DNA of 64,000 bases from Maridesulfovibrio salexigens DSM 2638 (GTDB taxonomy: Bacteria; Desulfobacterota; Desulfovibrionia; Desulfovibrionales; Desulfovibrionaceae). Positions within the stretch are counted from its first letter, which is position 1, and every line of letters starts with the position of its first letter. Positions 37,583 through 45,156 of the stretch are shown here, piece by piece. A program made the translations under genes and the position numbers. A model generated the notes under the pieces. It was given only the letters and a program-made list of their open reading frames with translations. It had not been told where the DNA came from and did not search any database. The stretch is from contig NC_012881.1 of the NCBI RefSeq assembly GCF_000023445.1, positions 749,501 to 813,500 of the forward strand, written 5' to 3'.

Positions 37583-40000
37583 TTAAGTCAATATGGGTAA
37601 TGAGATAGTGAATCTGGTTCCCTCTCCGGGATTGGAGTCAGCAGTGATTGTTCCTCCATGATTGTGGGTGATTATGTAGTAGGATACTGAAAGACCCAGT
37701 CCGGTACCGACTCCCGGTCCTTTCGTGGAGTAGAATGGCTCGAAAATTTTTTTAAGGTCTTCATGTGGAATGCCGGGGCCGTTATCTTCTATCTCAATCC
37801 TCACAAAGTTCTCATCTGAAGATGTTCTGATTGTTATGGTCGGTATCTTGTGGGGGCTTTTTTCTTCTATAAGAGCCTGAGCCGCATTTTTTATCAGGTT
37901 GAGGATTACCTGACTGATTTCCATCTCCGTGAAATTGAACATTGGTGAGGAATTAAAATCGCGGATGATCTTAATCGTTTTAAAATCATATTTTTTCTTG
38001 AAATCATAGTCGTTTGCCGCCAGCGACAGAGCTGTTTCGATTACAGGTTCAATTCTACCGGAAGATTTTGAAGAATTACTTTTGCGGCTGAATTCCAGCA
38101 TGGATTTCACTATGGCTGCAGCGCGGGTTCCTGCTTCCTGAATGCTGCGGAGATACTCGTTTATTCCTCTTTTATCCATGTAATTTCGCAGGTTATCCAG
38201 ATCAATGTTGCATTTTTCTGCAACAGGAATATTGCTTTTCAGGGTAGGCGATGTCCGGCGTATAATATTCTGGGTGACCTGCATGATGATTCCCAGCGGG
38301 TTGTTGATTTCATGGGCCATGCCTGCAGCCAGTCCGCCGATGGACATCATCTTTTCATTCTGAACCATGATTTTTTGCATTTTTCTGCGTTCAGTTATGT
38401 CGCGCATTACGATGAGCAGTCTTTTCTGACCGCCGATTGTTGCTACTCGCGCAAGGTTATCGGTCCAGAACGGTTCTCCTGTTTTTTTCTTAACCATCCA
38501 TTCAAAGTGGACGGACTCGCCGGATAAGGCTTTGTTGAATAGCTCGGCAGCATACTTGTTGTCATATGGGGGGCTGTTAAAACTGATTAATTCTGGGCTC
38601 ATGCCGATAGACTCGGTTCGCTCCATGCCGAAGAAGTCCAGAAAGGTCTGATTGACATCGGTGAAGACCCTTTTCTGGATATCCATGACAGCAATAGCAT
38701 CTTTAGTGGCATTAAATATTTCGCGGTATGTTATTTCTGATTTGAGCAGTTGGCTCTTAGCGGACTCTCTGCTGTCGATCATATTATTGGCCAGTGCAGC
38801 CATATTATCGAATTCAGTAAAGTCGATCTTAGAACGGTCAATTTTAACGGTAGAGTTTGTTCCTTTGCGGAAAAAGTTTTCAAATGAACTGAAGTTATCA
38901 GCTAAAACCCTTTTGAATTGTCCCGCAAAGAACATGGTTATTAAGGAAAAAAGGCAGATAATACTTGTTACAGCAGCTATGTGCAGTAGCAGGGTGTCCC
39001 AGAGCTGGACCTTTTTTTGCTGAAGTTTTTCTTCCAGACGTTCAATATTTACATTCGCTCCGATAACCCAATCCCATCCCGGCACCGATGCGCAATAGCT
39101 CATCTTTTTATATGTCTTAAAACCGGATGAGATTGAAGGGCTTTTGTAAGTGATATATCCACCGCCTGATTTTGCTTTTTCAATAAATTCCTGAACGATA
39201 TAGATACCGTCTGAACTTTTAAGTTCGATAATGTTGCGTCCTTGGTTTTCGCCCAGAAGAGAGGTCCCTTTCAGGGTTCCGGCGAAATACTCATTGCCGT
39301 TTGCGTTTAATTTATTCAGCCGTCTTAAAACAAGGTCTTGAGTATGCTTGTTGATGGTGTCTTGATAGTTACCGGTTCCAAGCACCCATTGGTATGGTTC
39401 AAAGAGCTTTATATAAGATGTTTTTTCGTATGGAACATCGGGGTTGCCTGGTTTGGGCCACAGGTAATCAATATAACCTTCACCGCGTTTAGCGGCGAGG
39501 CTGATCATCTCCTTGAGGATATATCTGCTGTCGGACGTTTTGGAGTTCAGTACATTTTGTCCTACAGTGTCCGGTGCATCGGTGTGCAGTTCCAATACTC
39601 CATCCATGCTGATAATGAAAAGGTAGGAATCGTCAAATTCATAAATCATAGCCGCCAGAGTTGTTTTGATGAGCTGTTTAAGCTCATCTTCGGCCATAGT
39701 GTTTTTGTATCTTTCGTATATATTCATTGCCAGACTGTGTCCTTCCAGAATGGAGTTCTTGATACTGGTAAGACTTGTGCTTCTGGCTGCATTACGACTG
39801 AAATTGATGTAGTCCTGAATTCTTAAAACATCTTCCTTCAAGGATTCCTGCACACTTCCCATTATTTCCGCTTCCGCTTCCTCAAGTTCTTCTTGATAGC
39901 TGGACACCATATAATATGCAGTGATGCCGCCGAAAACAAGAATCGACGAGAAGCACAGAGTCAGTATGGAGCGTGAGAGTATGGTGACTATACTTTTCAT
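37583..40000 (-). CDS. Sensor histidine kinase with tandem Cache and PAS domains
   Basis: The 805-residue membrane kinase has an N-terminal transmembrane helix (about 10-30) and a periplasmic region (about 40-335). That region contains two Cache-like repeats, each with GYI(D/T)Y and a YxxxxPWxWVLGTGNY-like signature typical of small-molecule binding. A second transmembrane helix lies near 340-362. A PAS domain (about 430-545, TYREIFNATKDAIAVMD) is followed by the dimerisation helix with phospho-acceptor His near 563 (GMAHEINNPLGIIMQ). The ATPase motifs are NAAQAL, DNGPGIP and GVGTGLGLSVSY. No response regulator is adjacent, so its partner must be elsewhere. Confidence 0.88.
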   Translation of the reverse strand: MKSIVTILSRSILTLCFSSILVFGGITAYYMVSSYQEELEEAEAEIMGSVQESLKEDVLRIQDYINFSRNAARSTSLTSIKNSILEGHSLAMNIYERYKNTMAEDELKQLIKTTLAAMIYEFDDSYLFIISMDGVLELHTDAPDTVGQNVLNSKTSDSRYILKEMISLAAKRGEGYIDYLWPKPGNPDVPYEKTSYIKLFEPYQWVLGTGNYQDTINKHTQDLVLRRLNKLNANGNEYFAGTLKGTSLLGENQGRNIIELKSSDGIYIVQEFIEKAKSGGGYITYKSPSISSGFKTYKKMSYCASVPGWDWVIGANVNIERLEEKLQQKKVQLWDTLLLHIAAVTSIICLFSLITMFFAGQFKRVLADNFSSFENFFRKGTNSTVKIDRSKIDFTEFDNMAALANNMIDSRESAKSQLLKSEITYREIFNATKDAIAVMDIQKRVFTDVNQTFLDFFGMERTESIGMSPELISFNSPPYDNKYAAELFNKALSGESVHFEWMVKKKTGEPFWTDNLARVATIGGQKRLLIVMRDITERRKMQKIMVQNEKMMSIGGLAAGMAHEINNPLGIIMQVTQNIIRRTSPTLKSNIPVAEKCNIDLDNLRNYMDKRGINEYLRSIQEAGTRAAAIVKSMLEFSRKSNSSKSSGRIEPVIETALSLAANDYDFKKKYDFKTIKIIRDFNSSPMFNFTEMEISQVILNLIKNAAQALIEEKSPHKIPTITIRTSSDENFVRIEIEDNGPGIPHEDLKKIFEPFYSTKGPGVGTGLGLSVSYYIITHNHGGTITADSNPGEGTRFTISLPILT

Positions 40001-40155
40001 TGCTGTATCGTTTTTTTATTAGGTTCAGGCTTGAGCTGTTTATGCAGCACAGAAATGGAGCCTTCATTTTAAAACGATATCACTGCTCAGGGTGTGGGAC
40101 AAGGGAGTATTGTAATTCAGTGACTAAAAATAGATTGTTTGTGGCGGGAAAGAAA

Positions 40156-40187
40156 AAAGGGTTACGATCATTTGATCGTAACCCTTT
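40156..40187 (-). terminator. Terminator of tRNA-Arg copy 1
   Basis: A perfect 15-bp inverted repeat, AAAGGGTTACGATCA with a 2-base loop, ends in a T-run on the minus strand, directly downstream of the tRNA. Confidence 0.85.
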
Positions 40188-40199
40188 GAATTCTCTAAG

Positions 40200-40276
40200 T
40201 GGCGCGCCTGAGAGGATTCGAACCTCTGACCTACGGATTCGTAGTCCGGCACTCTATCCAGCTGAGCTACAGGCGC
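40200..40276 (-). tRNA. tRNA-Arg (ACG), copy 1
   Basis: The 77-nucleotide tRNA reads from 40276 down to 40200. The acceptor stem GCGCCTG pairs perfectly with CAGGCGC, the anticodon loop is CTACGAA with ACG at 34-36, the T-arm is AGAGGTTCGAATCCTCT, and the CCA end is encoded. The ACG anticodon would be deaminated to ICG and read CGU, CGC and CGA codons. The anticodon stem has one mismatch at its base (27-43), which may be tolerated. It is identical to copy 2. Confidence 0.95.
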
Positions 40277-40290
40277 GCGTCGAGAAGAAG

Positions 40291-40319
40291 TGTTTATGTG
40301 TATTCCTCAGAATCGTCAA
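40291..40319 (-). promoter_or_regulatory. Promoter of tRNA-Arg copy 1
   Basis: On the minus strand TTGACG and TAAACA are spaced by exactly 17 bases, and the tRNA begins 14 bases after the -10. This is a good sigma-70 type match. Confidence 0.7.
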
Positions 40320-40424
40320 GCAAAAATTTAATAAAAATTAAAAAAAGTTGCTTTTGCTGTTTTCGTTGAAAACGAGACTCAACTTGGCTGAGGGAACAAT
40401 AAACAATTTTTCAAAGAACTCGAA

Positions 40425-40460
40425 ATTAAAAAATGGCCACGATTTCGATCGTAACCATTT
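40425..40460 (-). terminator. Terminator of tRNA-Arg copy 2
   Basis: An imperfect inverted repeat (AAATGG/CCATTT outer and ACGAT/ATCGT inner) ends in a T-run on the minus strand. It aligns with the terminator of copy 1 at GGTTACGATC. Confidence 0.65.
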
Positions 40461-40472
40461 GATTTTTCTAAG

Positions 40473-40549
40473 TGGCGCGCCTGAGAGGATTCGAACCTCT
40501 GACCTACGGATTCGTAGTCCGGCACTCTATCCAGCTGAGCTACAGGCGC
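40473..40549 (-). tRNA. tRNA-Arg (ACG), copy 2
   Basis: The sequence is identical to copy 1 over all 77 nucleotides, with encoded CCA and the same ACG anticodon. It lies 273 bases upstream of copy 1 on the same strand. Each copy has its own promoter and terminator, so this is a tandem duplication of a whole transcription unit. Confidence 0.95.
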
Positions 40550-40561
40550 GCGTTGAAGAGG

Positions 40562-40590
40562 GTTCTATGGAGAAACCCTCTTAAGGTCAA
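40562..40590 (-). promoter_or_regulatory. Promoter of tRNA-Arg copy 2
   Basis: On the minus strand TTGACC and TAGAAC are spaced by 17 bases. The spacer contains half of a 9-bp inverted repeat (AAGAGGGTT/AACCCTCTT, 40555-40582) that could interfere with or regulate the promoter, or terminate the upstream MFS-ApbE gene. Confidence 0.65.
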
Positions 40591-40676
40591 GGGTTATTTT
40601 AAATAAAATTCTATTTTTTGTGAACATAATATTGATTTAGATCTTCTTTTGTCTTGTATGTGCTTTAAATAAAAGC

Positions 40677-42854
40677 TTATTTTTGTTCTTTAATAGTGGG
40701 AAAGTTTTTTGTGCTCACAATAGTCATATTCGGCAGAACCCACATGGCCGAGCAGTTTGGGAAATGTTTTTCAATAAATTCAGATCCTTTTTCCGGTCCC
40801 ATAATAAATACGGTTGTCGCCAAAGCATCGGCTGTCTCTGCATCAGGCGCGACGGTAGTTGTGGCGATACTCTCGGCAGATGATTGCAGCAGTGCCGGGT
40901 CGAAAATGTGATGCTTACGCGTTTTATCCTCTTTGGATACTGGCGTGATGAACTGATAATAATCACCAGATCCGCAGACAGCACTGTTTTTTACCGAGAT
41001 ATGTCCGAGGATTCCTTTGCCGCGTGGATTGCGGATGCCGATGGTCCATTCACGGTCACCGAAGACCATGAAGTCTCCTCCTGCTTCGACCATAGCGGTC
41101 TTGATGCCGGAAGATTTCAGATGATCAGCAGCGGCATCAATGATGGTGCCTTTGGCAAGACCTCCAAGATCAAGGGCCATACCTTTTCTTGGCAGGAAAA
41201 CCTTGTTTTCAGCCGGGTCAATTTCCAGCAACCGGTAATTAATCAGGTCTTTATGGCCTGCAAAGCGGCTTTTATCCAAGGCATAGTAGAACGGGGTGGT
41301 GGTAATGGCTCCGATTGTTATGTCAAAACTACCGCTCGATTTTTCACTGATTTCAAGACCACGCTTGATAGTTGCAAATGCCTTGTCCGATACTCGTACT
41401 GATTTTTTGCCGGATTCATGATTAACCCTGCCTACCGATCCCCGTTTGTTGCGGTGGTCGAGGTCCTTTTGCAGGTGATGCATTATGGCTACGGTTTCTT
41501 TAGCTGCTTTTTTGGTTTCTGAATTGTCTCCGCCGGGGATGGTCAGGTTGACCACGGTTCCCATGGCTACATCACTGTAGCGGTAGGTTTGTGGAGTGTT
41601 GTTTTGCTTCAGGCTATGCGGAACTAGCATGAGCAGGGTCAGTGTGCTGAGGACGCCAATGGCAAGTCCGGATTTCTTTAATCCTTTTTGTGACATCCCT
41701 TCATATAATATGAAGAGGGAACTTATGGCTCCGATTATGGCTGTCAGTTTGAACGGGGTGCTTATTTGACCGCTGGCACTGACCATCAGCCCGCAGAAAA
41801 GCGGTCCGGTCATAAAACCGATATTTGCTGCCATGTTAGCTAGTCCCAAGGCTCTGCCTTTTGCGCAGCCGAGCTCGGAGCAGACAGCCATTGATGGGGG
41901 CATGGAGATGGCTGCGCCTATGCCGGAAAGGATTCCGGTGAACATAAAGCCGGGAATTGTGGAACAGCTTCCAATAATATAGAGGGCCAGCGCGCTGATG
42001 AGCATCCCGGTAGAGGTGGTTAGTCTGCGTTCAAATCCGGCCAGCAACTTTCCAAGGATAGGCAGCAGCAAAACTGTAGTCAGGCTTGGAATGGAAAACA
42101 GTAACGCTGTACTGCCGGGACTTAGTTGCAGGGAAGATTTGAGCAGCACCGGATAAAAGGCAATCAGGCTGCCGATGCCCATTCCCCGTCCGAAAAGGGC
42201 GGCCATGATGCTTATGAAACTGCGAGGTCCGGCAGATGTTTCCTCTGTCAAATCGTGTTCCGCCGTATGAGTAGGCAGATGCTTGGCGCAGAGTGTGAAA
42301 ATTATGAAAGCAAGTCCCATGAAAGCGGACATGGTCCCCAGCACAGGCAGGTAATCCTTATCTATATATAATAGGCCGCCCAGCAACGGGCCGAGCAGGA
42401 AAGAAGAGTTCATTACAGCAGAGAGCACTGCAAACCGGGAGGAAAGCTTTTCTCCGCCTAAGGAAGCTCCGATGGCGGCCATACTTACCGTGCGTACTGT
42501 TCCGGCACAGAGCCCAAGGATAAACTGAATGGCGTAAAGTGTTTCTATGGCCGGGTGGAGCAGATATAATAATGGAAGCAGGAAAGCCAGCCCGCAGGAT
42601 ATAAGTAAGGGCTTGGAACTGCCGTGCGTGTCGGCGTAACTTCCTGAAAGGGGAGCAATTAAAAGTTTCGCAAGGAAGTATCCCGCAAAACCGCTGCCCA
42701 GCCACATGCCTCCCGCTTTTTCATCGAGATTCATCAGGGGCAGGGTGAATGTGAAAACTCCGGTCCCCATGGAAGCGGCAAAGACCGCCCCCATTAACAG
42801 GGGAATATTGAACCTTGTTAGGTTTTGGCTAAGCTTCTGATTATGAATTGGCAT
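40677..42854 (-). CDS. MFS transporter fused to ApbE-type FAD:protein FMN transferase
   Basis: The single 725-residue ORF joins two families. Residues 1-410 are a 12-helix major facilitator (AASMGTGVFTFTLPLMNLDEKA, then ADTHGSSKPLLISCGLAFL with the MFS loop 2-3 motif, and an ALGLANMAANIGFMTGPL second half). Residues about 420-715 are ApbE: YRYSDVAMGTVVNLTI, MALDLGGLAKGTIIDAAADH, MVEAGGDFMVFG, a HHIFDP segment and the metal-binding DALATTVFIMGPEKG. ApbE attaches FMN covalently to proteins such as RnfG and NqrC. In most proteobacteria ApbE is a separate periplasmic lipoprotein, so the fusion is unusual. The start overlaps tetR by 37 bases, so the two are cotranscribed and probably co-regulated. 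Confidence 0.85.
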   Translation of the reverse strand: MPIHNQKLSQNLTRFNIPLLMGAVFAASMGTGVFTFTLPLMNLDEKAGGMWLGSGFAGYFLAKLLIAPLSGSYADTHGSSKPLLISCGLAFLLPLLYLLHPAIETLYAIQFILGLCAGTVRTVSMAAIGASLGGEKLSSRFAVLSAVMNSSFLLGPLLGGLLYIDKDYLPVLGTMSAFMGLAFIIFTLCAKHLPTHTAEHDLTEETSAGPRSFISIMAALFGRGMGIGSLIAFYPVLLKSSLQLSPGSTALLFSIPSLTTVLLLPILGKLLAGFERRLTTSTGMLISALALYIIGSCSTIPGFMFTGILSGIGAAISMPPSMAVCSELGCAKGRALGLANMAANIGFMTGPLFCGLMVSASGQISTPFKLTAIIGAISSLFILYEGMSQKGLKKSGLAIGVLSTLTLLMLVPHSLKQNNTPQTYRYSDVAMGTVVNLTIPGGDNSETKKAAKETVAIMHHLQKDLDHRNKRGSVGRVNHESGKKSVRVSDKAFATIKRGLEISEKSSGSFDITIGAITTTPFYYALDKSRFAGHKDLINYRLLEIDPAENKVFLPRKGMALDLGGLAKGTIIDAAADHLKSSGIKTAMVEAGGDFMVFGDREWTIGIRNPRGKGILGHISVKNSAVCGSGDYYQFITPVSKEDKTRKHHIFDPALLQSSAESIATTTVAPDAETADALATTVFIMGPEKGSEFIEKHFPNCSAMWVLPNMTIVSTKNFPTIKEQK

Positions 42855-43390
42855 GCTTCTTTGAAAAGATTGTCGATCTGGAAGGGGGTCAGGAATTCGG
42901 TGCGTACTGCGCCGACTATATTACCGTAAACCAGATATGATGTATGTGGCAGTGGCACTTCCCGGATGGATCCGTCTTCTATGCCTTGACCTATGTATTC
43001 TTCGATACGGTCTATTAACTGTTTGAATTTGTCTGCAATGTGCGTGCGGTCGAGGTGCGGATATTCGTCACTGAAAGGAGAGCTGCGCAGAAGTGTCGGG
43101 AAGGTTGTCCGGTTGGCCATTGTGAAATCAAAGTACGCCTGTACGAAAATTCCTAATGCTTCCAGACCGTTTTTCCCCTCTTTTGCTTTATCAGTCAGGA
43201 TATTCAGCATCTGGTCGATCAGTTCTCGTCCTGATTCGAGAAACAGATTGTCCTTGTTCCCGTAGTAGTGCGATACAAGTCCTGAAGCCACTCCAGCATG
43301 GTCGGCAACCATTTTCAGTGTGGTTGCAGTATAGCCGTGTTCACCGAATTGCTCTTGTGCGGCCAGCAGGATTCTTTCTTTTTTGCTCAT
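42818..43390 (-). CDS. TetR-family transcriptional regulator
   Basis: The 190-residue repressor has the family N-terminal helix-turn-helix (RILLAAQEQFGEHGYTATTLKMVA, recognition helix VASGLVSHYYGNKDN, residues about 8-52). The C-terminal ligand-binding domain is about 55-190. The gene overlaps and precedes the MFS-ApbE gene, and by the usual logic would repress both. A candidate operator lies upstream at 43428-43452. The inducer is unknown; given the fused MFS, a small exported or imported compound is likely. Confidence 0.9.
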   Translation of the reverse strand: MSKKERILLAAQEQFGEHGYTATTLKMVADHAGVASGLVSHYYGNKDNLFLESGRELIDQMLNILTDKAKEGKNGLEALGIFVQAYFDFTMANRTTFPTLLRSSPFSDEYPHLDRTHIADKFKQLIDRIEEYIGQGIEDGSIREVPLPHTSYLVYGNIVGAVRTEFLTPFQIDNLFKEACQFIIRSLAKT

Positions 43391-43427
43391 AAGGGCGGCT
43401 CCGTTCTTAGTCTGTCACGGTACGGAT

Positions 43428-43452
43428 TGTCAGATAGAAAACCGTATCTACA
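43428..43452. promoter_or_regulatory. Candidate TetR operator
   Basis: An imperfect inverted repeat, AGATA(8)TATCT flanked by TGT(C) and ACA, spans 25 bp and lies 38 bases upstream of the tetR start. Size and position fit a TetR dimer site. The match is short and could be chance. Confidence 0.35.
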
Positions 43453-43880
43453 GGCGGTTACGAGAATGTATTCATCAATGTAATATAAACATGTCCATCG
43501 GACTGTTCCTAGCGGTTAAACAGGACCGCTTTTGAAGCCAGATTCTGACTTTCATATTTTCCTTTAGTCTTCAATAGGAAAATTAACAAGGTTGAATATT
43601 GTTAGCTTTATTACTTTTAAAAATATTTTTACGGTTGTTTTGCTGCGTTTCAGAGCAATCTTAATGAATGTTGTTTTGAGCTTAGTTTGAAAAGTAACGT
43701 ATAAACAATATGTTATGTCGGTGCTATCTTTTATGGCATCGTGTCATTAATGCGCTAGTGCAAAAATTCACGAGGTTGTCAACAAAATTTTCGAAATTGA
43801 TTGACCAGCCAATTAAGGGATGTTAGAAAGGTTACAACTAAATGGCGAAACAGTCTATACAGAGTGAATTCGCCGTATAT

Positions 43881-43909
43881 TTGACAATGTAAGTTACAGG
43901 TTTTGTGAT
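43881..43909 (+). promoter_or_regulatory. Possible promoter for the frd operon leader
   Basis: A consensus -35 (TTGACA) is followed after 17 bases by TGTGAT, a 4 of 6 match to the -10. If used, the transcript carries a leader of about 580 bases before frdC. Confidence 0.4.
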
Positions 43910-43914
43910 CTGGT

Positions 43915-44495
43915 TAAATTAAAGTCTCACCGAAGGGGTGGAGGTGTTCTTAGTAGGCACTTCAAACTTTTCGGGTGCCGGGGGATGTATGCCAGTTGTC
44001 AGTCAAAACATATCTGCAAAGGATGGGGTGGGACCTGTTCTTGCGGATTCAGGGAAGGTTTGTCTCCAGAGCCGTTTTTGGTTTTTGAGTCAGTCCTTTT
44101 TGCTGTTGTTACATTGCCTCTCCTTTTTCCATTCATATAAATCTTATGCCGATCCTGTCCTCAACTACTCCGGGGAATATCGAGGTTCGGCTCCCATAAT
44201 GCCTTTCTCTGCACATAGCTATACAAACAGCCCGTTCCCGCTTGCGGAAACGGTTACTTCAGCTTGTTCATTACACAGATTCCTTTATCCATTTTCGAAA
44301 ATATTCCCAATTAAGGGGATTATGCCTTTTAAGCCGGGTATTTAACCCGGTGCCGGATATATGTCCGGGTGGTTTTCTGGGAAGTGGAGTTGCCGGTTTG
44401 CGACCGGTAGCGGTTCAGTACCACTGTACTCATGCTGATGAGGTCATGTTGGTAATCCATTAATGCGGGAGAAATTCCGTCAAAGGAGGATGATT
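43915..44495 (+). other. Long untranslated leader before frdC
   Basis: I find no gene in this stretch, and the rest of the gap (43453-43880) is AT-rich and also lacks a gene. The leader holds several hairpins: GCCGGGT/ACCCGGT near 44335, CCGGATATATGTCCGG near 44353, CCGTTcCCGC/GCGGaaACGG near 44235, and GCCGA/TCGGC near 44150-44190. None matches a riboswitch class I know. Short ORFs here have no ribosome site or conserved-looking product. Confidence 0.45.
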
Positions 44496-45143
44496 ATGGC
44501 TGTAAATGTAGGTATGCACGTGGCGCGTCCAGGGAAAAGGGATGCGGTCCTCGACTGGCTGCAAATGCTAACTGGTGCCGGACTTGTGGCCTTTATGTGG
44601 TGTCACATGATTCTGGTGTCCTCGGTAGTCATTTCGCCCAAGATTATGAACGCCATTGCTCATTTCTTTGAAGCAACATACATGGCGCAGGTCGGTGGCC
44701 CTTTGATTTTCTTAACTTTTTTGCTACATTTCGCTCTGGCGGCGAGAAAGATACCTTTCCGTGCGGAAGGGCAGGCAACCATATTGCAGCATGCACAGAT
44801 GCTGAAGCATCGTGACACCTGGCTTTGGGTTGTGCAGGCCGTGACCGCAATGGTCATCCTCGTAATGGGTGCCATCCACATGTGGGTTGTACTCAATGAT
44901 CTTCCCATTACTGCCGCAAAGTCGGCGGCCCGTGTAGCTGAAGGCGGATGGATGCTCTTCTATCTGGTTCTTCTGCCCTGCGTTGAACTTCACGTCAGCG
45001 TTGGCTTTTACCGCATTGGTGTTAAATGGGGATTTATCAGGACTGAGAACAGGCAGCAGGCTAAGAAGCTTGAATCCATTCTCTTTGCGACCTTTATGGT
45101 TATCGGCATCATCACCCTGATCAGGTTCATCACTTTAAGTTAA
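44496..45143 (+). CDS. frdC: Fumarate reductase cytochrome b subunit
   Basis: FrdC anchors the fumarate reductase in the membrane and passes electrons from menaquinol. The 215-residue protein has five hydrophobic segments. Four His (H37, H78, H128 and H166) sit in helices with spacings close to those of the diheme Wolinella subunit, so two heme b groups are expected. The ATG at 44496 has AAAGGAGGA six bases upstream; an in-frame ATG six bases earlier lies too close to that site. The order frdC-frdA-frdB also matches the Wolinella type rather than enterobacterial frdABCD. Confidence 0.9.
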   Translation: MAVNVGMHVARPGKRDAVLDWLQMLTGAGLVAFMWCHMILVSSVVISPKIMNAIAHFFEATYMAQVGGPLIFLTFLLHFALAARKIPFRAEGQATILQHAQMLKHRDTWLWVVQAVTAMVILVMGAIHMWVVLNDLPITAAKSAARVAEGGWMLFYLVLLPCVELHVSVGFYRIGVKWGFIRTENRQQAKKLESILFATFMVIGIITLIRFITLS

Positions 45144-45156
45144 ACGGGGTTCTTAA

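Noticed and set aside
40200-40549. Integration site (att) at the tandem tRNA genes
   Set aside because: No integrase, no partial tRNA end and no change of composition are seen; the second copy is a full tRNA with its own promoter.
43938-44345. A 135-codon open frame in the frd leader
   Set aside because: No ribosome site, no conserved-looking motif, and codon use differs from neighbours.
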